The notes under the pieces were generated by a model. The model made no database searches. It saw only the letters and a program-made list of their open reading frames with translations, and was not told the DNA's origin. From the NCBI GenBank assembly GCA_963730285.1, contig CAVSQY010000002.1, forward strand, positions 224,149 through 288,148: a DNA stretch of 64,000 bases. Direction: 5' to 3'. The DNA comes from JARDZU01 sp963730285. GTDB lineage: Bacteria; Actinomycetota; Acidimicrobiia; Spongiisociales; ZC4RG35. The translations under genes and the position numbers were made by a program. Shown piece after piece: positions 8,211 to 17,553 of the stretch (position 1 is the first letter of the stretch; every line of letters starts with the position of its first letter).

Positions 8211-10433
8211 TCAGGCCGATGTCACCTCGACCGGGATTCCATTCAGCACCGCATTGCCGGAGATCGGGTCCATGGCCCCCGTTGAAAGCCGATTGCTGTT
8301 GACACCCGGTCGCTTTGCCGCTGTTGAGAGCCGGGCCCCGTCCAGGTCGTGGCCCCACCCGTGTGGCAAGCTGACCACGCCGGGCATGATGTCATCGGTG
8401 ATCGTCACTTGTGCCACCAAGGTCCCCGCTGCCGATGTCACCTTTGCCGGGCCATTCGCCTCCAGCCCGATCCGGCTGGCATCTGAGGGATTGATCTCCA
8501 GAGTGCACCTGTCCTTCCCCTGGACCAGCACGTCGATGTTGTGCATCCAAGAGTTGTTTGAGCGGACATGACGGCGCCCGACCAGGGTCATACCGCCGTT
8601 GACCGGCACCGAGGCTTGCGCCTGCAGCCGGGACATGTCACCAATGATCTGCTCCGGCGCCAATTCGATCTTGCCTGAGGCGGTCATGAGCGCCTCAGGC
8701 AACCGCGACTCCAGCGCCCCCAGATCGATCCCGTGGGGCTCCTCGCTCAAAGCCCTGAGGCTGAGGCCATCAGAGCCACTTTTGTAACCGTCTCCGTAGG
8801 GCCCGACTCTGACCAGGAAGTCGAGCATTCTCTCCGGCCCCGACCCGCCATCGGTCATGGCGAATATCTCCTCGGGTGGCCGACCATGGATCCGGGAAGC
8901 GGGGTCGGCCACGGCCGAGCCGACCATCGAGCCAAACACGGCGTCGTCCAACACACCGAGATCCGGGTCTGACCCCTGGCCGGTCAGGACCGCCCCCAAT
9001 CTGAGGAGGGTCTCCCACTCGTCAAGGGCGCCGTGCGGGATCGGGAAGAGAGGCGGCGAGTAGTTCACGACATTTCGTACCGAGAGCCCGGCGAAGGCAA
9101 AGTCATAGTGACTTCGGCGCAAGGGCGACACTCCCGGAAGGATCACGTCGGCGTGACGGGTTGTCTCGTTGAGATAGATGTCCAGTGAGACCATGAAATC
9201 GAGCTCGGCCAAGGCGTGATCCAGACGATCACTGTTCGGAGTCGACAACACCGGGTTGCCGGCGATGGTGATCAAGGCCCTGAGACGTCCCGGTCCGGGC
9301 TCGAGGATTTCGTCGGCCAGTGTGGAAACCGGCAACTCTCCTCGGGTCTCGGGCAGCCCACGCGCTCGGCTCACCCATCTGCCCATTTGGAAGGCGCCGC
9401 GCCTGCGAGGCTGCTCATGAGCCGCGAGGGGAAACATCGCACCGCCCGGCCGGTCGAGATTCCCGGTCAGGACGTTCAATACGTCGACTAGCCATGAGGA
9501 AGCTGTCCCGAAAGCGGTGGTGTGTGTGCCGACCCGCCCGTATACGGCGGCGCTTTCAGACGCCGCCAGCTCCCGCGCCAAAGTCCGGATCAAGTCGGGC
9601 CTGACGCCGGTCGTGTCAGAGACGGCTTCCGGGCTCAGAGACTCCACGACTGCCGCCACGCGATCGAGGCCCACGATGTGATCCGACAGTCGTCCGGGCG
9701 CCAGCAGATCGTCTGCGAACAGGACGTTTGTCATCGCCGCCAGAAACAGCGCGTCGGTGCCGGGACGGATGAAGACATGCTCATCAGCCGCCGCCGCGGT
9801 CCGGGTGCGACGGGGATCCACCACCACGACCTTTCCACCTCGATCGCTGATCGCTCTCATTCGGCCGGGCCAGTCCGGGGCGGTGGCAAGGCTCCCGTTC
9901 GACTCCAGTGGGTTTGCGCCCAACATGAGCAGATACGAGGTGCGGTCGATGTCCGGGATCGGAATGAGGTCGGGGTGACCAAACATGAGCCCCGACGAGA
10001 CATGCTTGGGCATCTGATCGACGGTGGCGGCGCTGAATATCGCCTTGGTTCGCAGCATTTTGAGAAAGACGCGGTTGTAGAGCGAGCCCGACATCGAGTG
10101 GACATTCGGGTTTCCCAGGTAGACGCCCACGATCCCCGGGCCATACTCCGCCACCACTGGAGTGAACCGCTCTCCTATCAGCCGGAACGCCTCGTCCCAA
10201 CCAGCAGGACGATGGGAGCCGTCCTTCTTGATCATCGGGGTACGCAGACGATCGGGGTCCTCGTCGAGCTTGCCGAGGGTGGAGCCCTTGGGGCAGATGT
10301 ATCCGTGACTGAACACATCCTCACGATCTCCGCGGATTCGGATGACCCTGCCCTCGTCGTGGGTCACTTCCAGACCGCAGGTCGCCTCACACAGTGGGCA
10401 GGTGCGAAAGTCGATGGACTGGGTCGTGAGCAA
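8211..10433 (-). CDS. Molybdopterin-dependent oxidoreductase (DMSO reductase/formate dehydrogenase-like superfamily)
   Basis: 740-aa cytoplasmic-type Mo/W-bis-MGD enzyme. The N-terminal [4Fe-4S] motif C-x2-C-x3-C-x27-C is complete (Cys12, Cys15, Cys19, Cys47), followed by CPKG. Central molybdopterin domains and a C-terminal molydopterin-binding domain (RSNNSWMHN, ASRIGLEANG) are visible. No TAT or Sec signal. At the position where formate dehydrogenases carry Cys or Sec the reading is VDQMPKHVSS, so the metal ligand is probably Ser or absent and formate dehydrogenase activity is doubtful. No small electron-transfer subunit is adjacent. Substrate unknown. Confidence 0.88.
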   Translation of the reverse strand: MLTTQSIDFRTCPLCEATCGLEVTHDEGRVIRIRGDREDVFSHGYICPKGSTLGKLDEDPDRLRTPMIKKDGSHRPAGWDEAFRLIGERFTPVVAEYGPGIVGVYLGNPNVHSMSGSLYNRVFLKMLRTKAIFSAATVDQMPKHVSSGLMFGHPDLIPIPDIDRTSYLLMLGANPLESNGSLATAPDWPGRMRAISDRGGKVVVVDPRRTRTAAAADEHVFIRPGTDALFLAAMTNVLFADDLLAPGRLSDHIVGLDRVAAVVESLSPEAVSDTTGVRPDLIRTLARELAASESAAVYGRVGTHTTAFGTASSWLVDVLNVLTGNLDRPGGAMFPLAAHEQPRRRGAFQMGRWVSRARGLPETRGELPVSTLADEILEPGPGRLRALITIAGNPVLSTPNSDRLDHALAELDFMVSLDIYLNETTRHADVILPGVSPLRRSHYDFAFAGLSVRNVVNYSPPLFPIPHGALDEWETLLRLGAVLTGQGSDPDLGVLDDAVFGSMVGSAVADPASRIHGRPPEEIFAMTDGGSGPERMLDFLVRVGPYGDGYKSGSDGLSLRALSEEPHGIDLGALESRLPEALMTASGKIELAPEQIIGDMSRLQAQASVPVNGGMTLVGRRHVRSNNSWMHNIDVLVQGKDRCTLEINPSDASRIGLEANGPAKVTSAAGTLVAQVTITDDIMPGVVSLPHGWGHDLDGARLSTAAKRPGVNSNRLSTGAMDPISGNAVLNGIPVEVTSA

Positions 10434-10488
10434 TGGTTTTCTCCGCAGGTGGTCGCTTCAACCTACACCCCGGCCATGGCGATGGCAG

Positions 10489-11082
10489 TCAGTGATGGCC
10501 GGGCACGCCACCACGGGTGGTTAGCAAACGAGACCACTGTGCGAGAGTCGAAACCAGCGCGTCGGCCTGGTCTGGATACAACCTGATGTAGTTGCGCATT
10601 GGCGGCAATGCGATGCTGACATGGGTGGCGCCCATCAACTCGATGGTGGTGACCCACTCACCATCGGCGAGGACCGCTTCGAACTCGGTGAAGTCGAGTG
10701 GGAGGACGGCGCTCTCGAAACCCGCATCGTCACCTGCAGCATCGGCGAGACCAGAGACGGGCACACCGCCCCCTTTTGCCCGCACCTCCACGCCGGTCCG
10801 CCGGAGTGCACCGGTGTGCCGAACGGTCATTTTGCCCGGGCCCTCGATCTCGGAGGGCAACCGAGTCACGAACTGCGCGATCTCGTTGTGACCGAGGAAA
10901 CGTCGCTCCACTCTCTCCATGACCTCGAATACGAGCACGCCCTCATCGGTCGCGAAACGGGCGTGGCCCGGGCCCAGCTCCTCCGCCCTGAGCCCGGGTA
11001 AATCACCTACCAAGAGCCGGAGAAGCCGTCCCGCCCGATATGAGCGGGGCAGCCGGGGCGCTCGGCCCCGGTCGCGCTTCAC
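10489..11082 (-). CDS. Protein of unknown function coupled to the APC permease
   Basis: 197 aa, Arg-rich N-terminus, no membrane segment or cofactor motif that I recognise. The reading frame is well supported: its GTG start overlaps the permease stop (GTGA), implying translational coupling, and codon use resembles its neighbours. The coupling suggests a role with the transporter or its substrate, but no function is claimed. Confidence 0.7.
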   Translation of the reverse strand: MKRDRGRAPRLPRSYRAGRLLRLLVGDLPGLRAEELGPGHARFATDEGVLVFEVMERVERRFLGHNEIAQFVTRLPSEIEGPGKMTVRHTGALRRTGVEVRAKGGGVPVSGLADAAGDDAGFESAVLPLDFTEFEAVLADGEWVTTIELMGATHVSIALPPMRNYIRLYPDQADALVSTLAQWSRLLTTRGGVPGHH

Positions 11083-12521
11083 CCGGCCAGACCCTCCTCA
11101 GCCAGCAACTCCTCGGGCTCGACCGGCTTCCAGGGATTCACATGTTGAACCCCGTAGGTCCAGATGAGTGCGTACAAGGCGCAGACACCCAGCATCACGA
11201 AGAACGGGGTGTAGATGTCCGACCTGGTCATCCCTGGGGGGGTGATGTACCACGCGGCCACCAGCATCCCGGCGGTGGAGAGGACCTGCGGCAGCGGGTA
11301 GAGCGGGGTCCGGTATGGCCTCGGCAGGTCGGGACGTCTCCTTCGGAGAAGGATCACCGAGATGTTCACCAGGATGTAGCTGAAGATCCATGCCATCACC
11401 GCCGCGAGGATCAGATGGATGATCGAGGGGACGTCGCCATCGAGGAGGATCGCCCCAACGATGCCGATGACCGCCACCAGGATGATCCCCAGCCAGGGCT
11501 CCTTGTAACGGGGGTGCAGATAGCCGAACGCCTTGGGCAGGGTGCCGTCCTTGGCCATCCCGTAGAAGATGCGCGGGATTCCTGCCAACAGGGTGTTCAA
11601 CGTGGCGGCCGACGCCAGTAGCACGGCCAGACCGAGCCAGATCTGCCCGAAGTCTCCCATCACCGACTGGGCGAAAGCCGGTATGGCCAGCGGGGTGTCC
11701 AGGATGAAGGTGCCGTCTCCCAGGTCGACGTTCTCCACCTGGCGCGCAACCGCCAGTCCATAGAGGAACATTGCTGCGGCCACCGCGATCACACCCACAT
11801 ACATGGCACGCGGCACCGTCCGATGCGACTCCTTCAACTCCGAGGCCAGCGGTGTGACGTATTCCACACCGACGAAGAGGAACAGAGCGAGGCCAACCAT
11901 GCTCAGGACGGCGGTGAGATCGGTGCCTACGAAGGACTGACCGAAAAGCCCTGTGATGCTCGATTCCTTGGCGGTGAAGGTGCCAAGCAGGCCGAAGATG
12001 ATCAGGGTCCCCCACATCGCTGCCGTCATTGCGATCTCGGTCGATGCATACGGTCGGATGCCCAGCATGTTGACCACGGCGAATATCACGAGAAGCAGCG
12101 CACCGATCCACCAGGAGCCCGACGCCTGATAGCGCTCGAGGAAGCCGAAGTTGAACGACGCGAAGACACCGGCGGTGGCTGTCTCGGCTGTTCCGGCGAA
12201 GATGTGCACCACCAGGTATGCAGCCAGGGTCCCGGTTATCGCGAAGAACCGACCCATCCCAGCCGCGACGTAGTCGTACACGGATCCCGCCGTGGGAAGA
12301 AGCCCGGCTGCTTCGGCGAAGCTGGCCGACTGAGCCATCATCAACACGAAGGCGATGAGGATGGCCCAGGCAAAAACGGGCCCGCCGGCGCCATACCCGG
12401 TCTGGGCTGTGAGCAGCACCGACCCGGCAATGATCAATCCAACCGCGGTGGCCAGGGCTGTCGGGAAGCCGATAGCCGCCTTCTCCAGCCTGGTGTCGCC
12501 CGATCCTTCACTCATAGCCAT
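11079..12521 (-). CDS. APC-superfamily amino acid/amine permease
   Basis: 480-aa integral membrane protein with about 12 hydrophobic segments and a hydrophilic N-terminus. The first helix carries the unwound GLIIAGSVLL-type Gly-rich motif of amino acid-polyamine-organocation transporters, and later segments show PRAMYVGVI and RIFYGMAKDGTLPKAFGY, the conserved cytoplasmic loop of the family. Specificity is not readable. Possible partners are the glutamine-synthetase-like ligase at 14.8 kb and the amidotransferase at 13.8 kb, which would suit amine uptake and gamma-glutamylation (inference). Confidence 0.9.
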   Translation of the reverse strand: MAMSEGSGDTRLEKAAIGFPTALATAVGLIIAGSVLLTAQTGYGAGGPVFAWAILIAFVLMMAQSASFAEAAGLLPTAGSVYDYVAAGMGRFFAITGTLAAYLVVHIFAGTAETATAGVFASFNFGFLERYQASGSWWIGALLLVIFAVVNMLGIRPYASTEIAMTAAMWGTLIIFGLLGTFTAKESSITGLFGQSFVGTDLTAVLSMVGLALFLFVGVEYVTPLASELKESHRTVPRAMYVGVIAVAAAMFLYGLAVARQVENVDLGDGTFILDTPLAIPAFAQSVMGDFGQIWLGLAVLLASAATLNTLLAGIPRIFYGMAKDGTLPKAFGYLHPRYKEPWLGIILVAVIGIVGAILLDGDVPSIIHLILAAVMAWIFSYILVNISVILLRRRRPDLPRPYRTPLYPLPQVLSTAGMLVAAWYITPPGMTRSDIYTPFFVMLGVCALYALIWTYGVQHVNPWKPVEPEELLAEEGLAG

Positions 12522-12599
12522 GGATCCTCCTCAGGTCCGCCGCAGGCGGAAGCTAGCAAATCGCACCGGTCGTTGGCGTCCGAACGATCGGAACTCGGA

Positions 12600-13856
12600 T
12601 CAGACTCGGGAGAATCGCACCGGCAGGTGTTTGATCCCGTTTATGTGGTTGGACCTCAACCGCACTGGATCGCCGAGAATCTCGATAGAAGAGACCCGGG
12701 ACGCCAGCTCTTCGAGCATCACCCTTATCTCGAGCCGGGCCAGATGGGCGCCGAGGCAGAAATGGGGGCCGCCCCGCCCGAATGAGACATGGTCGTTGGG
12801 GGACCGGGCGAGATCGAAGCGGTAGGGATCCCCAAAAACCGACTCGTCGAAGTTGGCCGAGGCGAAGTACAGGGCGACCTTTTCCCCCTCACCGATGGTC
12901 AACCCACCGACCAGGGACTCCGCTGTGGCGACCCTTCTGTGAAAATGGATCGGCGTCGCCCAGCGAAGCACTTCGTCGGCGGCTCGATTGGCATCGATCC
13001 CGCCCGAGCGAAACAGCTCCCACTCATCGGGATGCTCGGCGAGGGCCTCGACCCCCGAGGTGATGGTGTGCCGGGTGGTCTCGTTGCCGGCGATCACGAG
13101 GAGGACAAAGTAGGTCCCCAACTCGAGCTCGGTGAGGCGCTGCCCGTCGACGTGGCCCAGGGCCAGCGCTGTCATCACGTCTCCGGTCGGGCTCGCCCTG
13201 CGTTGACGGGCGAGCTCCTTGGCGATGTCGAACGCCTCGAGTGCCGCCGGATGGCCAAAGGGAAGGAGGCGTAGGTCGCCTTCCGACATCGCCTCCAGCA
13301 TCGGATCGACGTATTCGGGGTCGTCCGAGCCGATCATCTGGTTGCCCAAGCGGATCAGATGACCGACCCGATCCTCGGGAACGCCGAGGATGTGGGCCAG
13401 GACGCGAATCGGGACCTTCTCGCTCAGAGTGGGGACCAGGTCGATCTCGCCCGCCCCGATCGCCTCTTCGATCGCGGAGACGGCCAGGGCGCGGACGAAG
13501 CCCTCGTAGGCGCGGATTGCGCGCGGGGCGAAGTGAGAGGCGGTGAGTGATCTCAGTTTCCTGTGCCGCGGCGGATCTTCCTCGAGCATCGTTCGGCGCG
13601 CTTCGAGCTGGTCATCTGCCAGGTCGTCCAGGGTGATGACGCCGCCTCTCGACGAGAAGGTTGCCGTGTCACGCGAGATCTCAACGAGGTCTCGATGCGA
13701 GCTGACCACCCAGAAACCGCGTTGATCGCCCGGATGATCACACCATGCCACCGGGGACTCAGCCCTCAGGCGGCGAAACTCGTCGTGTGGGACACCGGCC
13801 CGCCACAGATCGGGGTCGGTCAGGTCGACTCCGACACGTGGCCGGTCAGCGGGCAA
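12600..13856 (-). CDS. Cytochrome P450 (CYP124/125/142-like)
   Basis: 418-aa soluble bacterial P450. The I-helix oxygen-activation motif AGNETT is at 256-261, ExxR at Glu295-Arg298, and the haem loop FGRGGPHFCLG with Cys367 is canonical. The ASANFDESVF block before the haem loop and RLRSNHINGIKHLPV at the C-terminus resemble the actinobacterial CYP124/125/142 group that hydroxylates sterol or branched-lipid tails (family knowledge; substrate is inference). It overlaps the amidotransferase gene by 11 nt, and a ferredoxin gene 0.7 kb away could supply electrons. Confidence 0.9.
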   Translation of the reverse strand: MPADRPRVGVDLTDPDLWRAGVPHDEFRRLRAESPVAWCDHPGDQRGFWVVSSHRDLVEISRDTATFSSRGGVITLDDLADDQLEARRTMLEEDPPRHRKLRSLTASHFAPRAIRAYEGFVRALAVSAIEEAIGAGEIDLVPTLSEKVPIRVLAHILGVPEDRVGHLIRLGNQMIGSDDPEYVDPMLEAMSEGDLRLLPFGHPAALEAFDIAKELARQRRASPTGDVMTALALGHVDGQRLTELELGTYFVLLVIAGNETTRHTITSGVEALAEHPDEWELFRSGGIDANRAADEVLRWATPIHFHRRVATAESLVGGLTIGEGEKVALYFASANFDESVFGDPYRFDLARSPNDHVSFGRGGPHFCLGAHLARLEIRVMLEELASRVSSIEILGDPVRLRSNHINGIKHLPVRFSRV

Positions 13857-14535
13857 TTTCCTCGAGATACCAGTCCAGCATGCGTTCCAAGGCGGGTTGG
13901 GACTCCTCGGATCTGAGCTTGGTCTCCTCGATCACTTGATTTGGGTCCCTCCCGGCATCGATCAGCTCCTGCTCGCCCCCGGCCTCACACCACGATGCCA
14001 GAAGGTCAGCGGTCATCTCAGGGTGGAACTGGACCGCCAAGCTGCGACCCAGCTGATACGCCTGTGCGCCCGAAATGTTCGTGGCCAACTCGACCGCACC
14101 AACGGGAAGCGTGAACGAATCATGATGGAACTGAAACCATGGGCCGGGCGAGATCTGGGGGACGGTCGAGTCGATGACCCCCCATCCATACTCCGGAATC
14201 GTGGATTCTCGGACGGTGCCACCCATTGCGGCGGACATGGCCTGAGCGCCGAAACAGATTCCGAGAATGGGCACATTCGCCTCGAGGGAATCCCGGATGT
14301 ACGCGAGCTCCGGCTGGACCCAGCCCTGACAACGCTCCTCGTAAACCGACCATGGCGCTCCCATCAGCACCACCAGATCGTGCGCAGCCGGCTCCGGGAA
14401 GGTGGCGGTGACCGCCGGGTTGTCCATGTCCTCGACCACGACGAATGGCTCCAGGGAGATACCCCGGGTTTTGAGATGCTCCCCCACCCGCTCAGGTGTC
14501 GAAAGAGGATCGTGCTCGACGACCAATGCTCGCAT
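13846..14535 (-). CDS. Class I glutamine amidotransferase (GMP-synthase-domain-like)
   Basis: 229-aa stand-alone GATase1 domain. The triad is readable: Cys94 in GICFGAQ, His171 and Glu173 in QFHPE. There is no synthetase domain, so it is not GuaA; stand-alone homologues hydrolyse gamma-glutamyl compounds or glutamine. It overlaps the downstream P450 by 11 nt. Neighbourhood with a glutamine-synthetase-like ligase suggests gamma-glutamyl hydrolysis, but this is inference. Divergent from the ferredoxin gene. Confidence 0.88.
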   Translation of the reverse strand: MRALVVEHDPLSTPERVGEHLKTRGISLEPFVVVEDMDNPAVTATFPEPAAHDLVVLMGAPWSVYEERCQGWVQPELAYIRDSLEANVPILGICFGAQAMSAAMGGTVRESTIPEYGWGVIDSTVPQISPGPWFQFHHDSFTLPVGAVELATNISGAQAYQLGRSLAVQFHPEMTADLLASWCEAGGEQELIDAGRDPNQVIEETKLRSEESQPALERMLDWYLEEIAR

Positions 14536-14579
14536 CGGGCGAGGGTATCAGGGGGAGCCCATTTACTAGCTTGCGTCCC

Positions 14580-14765
14580 ATGAGGGTGAGCGTGGACCAG
14601 GACGTTTGTGTAGGGAGTGGTCTCTGTGAGGCATCGTGCCCCGAGGTGTTCGAGGTGGCCATGACATCACAGGTGGTGATCTCCGACCCACCTGCCGAGC
14701 TTCATGAAAGGGTGAGGGTGGCTGCGGCGGAGTGCCCGACAGAGGCGATCATCGTACAGGGGTGA
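14580..14765 (+). CDS. 3Fe-4S-type ferredoxin
   Basis: 61-aa ferredoxin. The start is the ATG of MRVSVDQD; a 28-residue upstream extension is not ferredoxin-like and overlaps the divergent gene. Cys10, Cys16 and Cys52 (AECPTEAI) are the expected cluster ligands; the position of the second Cys of a 4Fe-4S motif is Ser13, as in actinobacterial P450-partner ferredoxins. An extra Cys20 precedes Pro21. It sits between two P450 genes and most likely donates electrons to one or both. Confidence 0.9.
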   Translation: MRVSVDQDVCVGSGLCEASCPEVFEVAMTSQVVISDPPAELHERVRVAAAECPTEAIIVQG

Positions 14766-14808
14766 GCCACCCGGCATCGCCCGCCGGGCGTTGATACTGT
14801 TGCCGACC

Positions 14809-16095
14809 GTGAGCGAGATCGATTACGACCGGGTTCGCTTCCTCTGGCCCGACCACCTGGGGCTGGCACGGGGCAAGTACCTGTCTGCCCTCCGCGCCGC
14901 CGAAGGGTCCAACCATTGTGTTGCCTTGTTCTCCCTCCAGCTCAACCGGGAGATGATTCCGTTTCCCGGGGCCCACCATGAGAGCTTCCCCGATGTCGAG
15001 GCGCGATTCGACGTCGACGACATACGGCCCGGCTGGGAAAATCGAACCGGTATCGTCGTTGCGTCGATCACCAAGGACGGCGAGCCGGTCGAACTGGCGC
15101 CCCGATCGATTCTCGAGCGGGTCATCGCCGACTGGAAGGCCCTCGGATATCAACCCAAGGTCGGCTTCGAGCTCGAGGCTTTTCTCTTCGAGCCCGACGG
15201 CGAGCATGCCTGGCGACCCATCCACACACCCGGCTCCTATGTGTATGGCACCGGGACCGCAGTCGACCCGAGCGGGACCATCGAGGAGATCATGGACACC
15301 GCCCTCTCGTTGGGGATCGAGCTGGAGTCGGTCAACTCCGAATATGACGACGGGCAGTTTGAATTGACCCTCCGGTACGACGATGCCCTCCGGGCTGCCG
15401 ACGACGCCTTCCTATTCAAAGTCATGTCCAAGGAAGTTGCGGCAAAGCGCGGGTATCTCCTCTCCTACATGGGCAAGCCGATCACGGAACGCGGGGGCAG
15501 CGGGATCCATGTCAACTGGTCCTTGATCGACAAAGAAGGTAACAACGCCTTCTTCGACCCGGCTGACCGCGACGGGCTGAGCAAGCTGGCCAGGCAGTGC
15601 ATCGCGGGGATCGTCACGGACCATGCATCGATGACGGCGCTGGTGGCGCCAACGGTCAACGCCTACAAGCGCCTCCAACCCGCCTCGCTCAACGGCTTCT
15701 ATGCCAACTGGGGCCGGGATCACCGCGGTGTCGCGGTGCGTGTTCCCCCAGCACGCGGTGCCGGGACGCGACTCGAGCATCGGCTCGCTGACGGTGCCAC
15801 CTCGGTCCATGTGGCAGCGGCGGCAACGATGATCGCCGGTCTGCGCGGGGTTCAGAACGGCCTGGACTGCCCTCCAGCCGAGACCCAGGACTGCATCACC
15901 GGGACCGACACCGAGGTGACTGTGCCACTGAGCCTCGGGGCGGCTCTGGATGCCCTCGAGAATGACAAAGACTTTGTCGCGGACTTCTCCCCCGCATATG
16001 TGGAGGGCTTCCTGGCGATCAAACGGGCCGAGTGGCAGCGTTACGTGACCCACACCACCGACTGGGAGATCGACGAGTACCTCGAGTACTACTAG
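14809..16095 (+). CDS. Glutamine synthetase-family ligase (gamma-glutamylpolyamine synthetase/GlnA3-like)
   Basis: 428 aa from the GTG that opens VSEIDYDRV; a TTG 18 nt upstream is also in frame. Glutamine-synthetase catalytic fold: GFELEAFLF metal-binding Glu, GSGIHVNWSL with the substrate His, NAYKRLQP and EHRLADGATSVHVAAAA. The N-terminal beta-grasp is short and there is no adenylylation-type C-terminal tail, so it fits the GlnA3/PuuA-like ligases that gamma-glutamylate amines rather than housekeeping GlnA. A permease, a class I amidotransferase and aldehyde dehydrogenases nearby would suit amine use. Confidence 0.88.
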   Translation: MSEIDYDRVRFLWPDHLGLARGKYLSALRAAEGSNHCVALFSLQLNREMIPFPGAHHESFPDVEARFDVDDIRPGWENRTGIVVASITKDGEPVELAPRSILERVIADWKALGYQPKVGFELEAFLFEPDGEHAWRPIHTPGSYVYGTGTAVDPSGTIEEIMDTALSLGIELESVNSEYDDGQFELTLRYDDALRAADDAFLFKVMSKEVAAKRGYLLSYMGKPITERGGSGIHVNWSLIDKEGNNAFFDPADRDGLSKLARQCIAGIVTDHASMTALVAPTVNAYKRLQPASLNGFYANWGRDHRGVAVRVPPARGAGTRLEHRLADGATSVHVAAAATMIAGLRGVQNGLDCPPAETQDCITGTDTEVTVPLSLGAALDALENDKDFVADFSPAYVEGFLAIKRAEWQRYVTHTTDWEIDEYLEYY

Positions 16096-16123
16096 CCGGG
16101 ATCGGCCGGGAACAGAGCTTCCT

Positions 16124-16321
16124 TCACGACGGTCGGGACCGGTCGAAGGTGCGCCATGTGCCCATTTGCCCACCCCTCGCGAATTCCCCGCTACGCATGA
16201 GACTGCCATCGCGCCGGTAGAACTCCCAATTGCCGTGCATTTCTCCGTCAAGCCTGAAACCACGGTGTTTGGGGTTTCCATGGTCGTAGTCGGAGTTGTC
16301 GGCAAGCACCTCATCAGGCAT
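16124..16321 (-). CDS. Small MORN/YwqK-like repeat protein
   Basis: 65-aa ORF whose centre carries two tandem G-x-W-x-F/Y repeats (GEMHGNWEFYRRDGSLMRSG then GEFARGGQMGTWRTF), the pattern of MORN_2/YwqK-type repeats. No signal peptide. It lies 39 nt downstream of the second P450 gene on the same strand. The repeat match is good for so short an ORF; function is unknown. Confidence 0.6.
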   Translation of the reverse strand: MPDEVLADNSDYDHGNPKHRGFRLDGEMHGNWEFYRRDGSLMRSGEFARGGQMGTWRTFDRSRPS

Positions 16322-16360
16322 GGTCGCGAGTGTCGCAGAAAGGACGTCCCCTCGGTGCCC

Positions 16361-17515
16361 TCAGTTCCAGGCCACCGGGAGGCCGAGGGGACCGCGAAAC
16401 TCGAACCCGTGCAACTCGACCTCGCCGTTCAGACGGAGACCGGGAAGCCGATCGATGAGACGTTCCACTCCCAGCTTCACCTGCTGTCGCCCGATCCACT
16501 CCCCCAGGCATCGGTGCTCGCCCGCCGAAAAAGCCAAATGGGCTCCCTGGCCTCGCTCGATGTCGAATACGTCGGGATCGGCCCATCTATCCGGGTCCCG
16601 ATTCGCCGAGGTGAGGACCGCGGCCACGATCGCTCCGCCCGGGATCTTCGCATCACCAATCTCGACGTCCTGGGTTGACTGCCTGGTGGCAGTTCCAACC
16701 GGGGTGTGGAAGCGGAATGTCTCTTCGACGACCTTTCTCAGGAGGGACCGATCTGACTGCACCGCCGCCAGGAGCCCGGGCTCGGTGAGCAGCATGTACA
16801 TCACCAGCCCCACGCCGTCACGTGGCTCGTTGATCCCGCCGGAGATCATCAGACGCACGTTGTTGACGATCTCATCTCTGGAGAAGCCCGCCCGTAGATA
16901 GTGAGACAGCCCCAGGTCGTCGGGGTGAATTTTCAATTCGTCAAGCTGGCCACTCAGGGCCTCGCCCAACTCGGCATGGGCCCTGGAGGCGATGGCCGCC
17001 TTGTCCGGATCGTTCTCGAAGTTGGCCAAACCGGTGATGACGCCCCGGCACCAGCCTGCCAGCTGCTGCCATGTCACCTGTCGGAAACCCAGCGCCTCGA
17101 GCAGGGTCATGTTGGCCAGCGGCTCGGCGTAGGCAGCCATGAGATCGGTTTCACTGTCGTCGGCGAACCGATCGATGAGCTCATCGAAGATCCCCGGCAG
17201 TCGCTTCCGCAGCCCACGCCCCGATAGGCCTCCGGTGAAGGGGGGCCGCATCCCGTCGGCGAGCCGGTCATGGGTGGGCCCGTCCAATGTCAGCATGTTC
17301 TCGCCCAGGCACTCACGCAGCCAACTTGGATCGGTATTTGCAGTGAACTGCTCCGGATGCTCGCAAATGAATACAACGTCTTCCCACCTCGTCACCAGCC
17401 ACATGTCCAAAGACGGGACGTACGCAACCGGCTCTTCACGACGCAACTCGGCCAGGATCGGATGCGGGTCGGTCTCCAGAGCCTCAAGACTGAGGCTGGC
17501 CAGGTCGATCATCAT
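16361..17515 (-). CDS. Cytochrome P450 with atypical I-helix
   Basis: 384 aa from the ATG at 17515. A 75-residue Arg/Pro-rich upstream extension is rejected because it runs antisense into the divergent membrane gene. ExxR is Glu265-Arg268 (EETFR) and the haem loop is FSAGEHRCLG with Cys336. The I-helix reads SGGINEPRDG at 225-234, so the usual acid-Thr pair is replaced by Glu-Pro, which is unusual for a monooxygenase. Substrate unknown. Start lies 38 nt from the divergent gene at 17554. Confidence 0.88.
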   Translation of the reverse strand: MMIDLASLSLEALETDPHPILAELRREEPVAYVPSLDMWLVTRWEDVVFICEHPEQFTANTDPSWLRECLGENMLTLDGPTHDRLADGMRPPFTGGLSGRGLRKRLPGIFDELIDRFADDSETDLMAAYAEPLANMTLLEALGFRQVTWQQLAGWCRGVITGLANFENDPDKAAIASRAHAELGEALSGQLDELKIHPDDLGLSHYLRAGFSRDEIVNNVRLMISGGINEPRDGVGLVMYMLLTEPGLLAAVQSDRSLLRKVVEETFRFHTPVGTATRQSTQDVEIGDAKIPGGAIVAAVLTSANRDPDRWADPDVFDIERGQGAHLAFSAGEHRCLGEWIGRQQVKLGVERLIDRLPGLRLNGEVELHGFEFRGPLGLPVAWN

Positions 17516-17553
17516 TTCTGATTTGAATCTACGCTGCGGCGTCGGAGGAGTGG

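Noticed and set aside
9522..10586. 354-codon frame antisense to the molybdopterin gene
   Set aside because: Shadow frame; composition of His/Arg/Gly typical of antisense high-GC reading.
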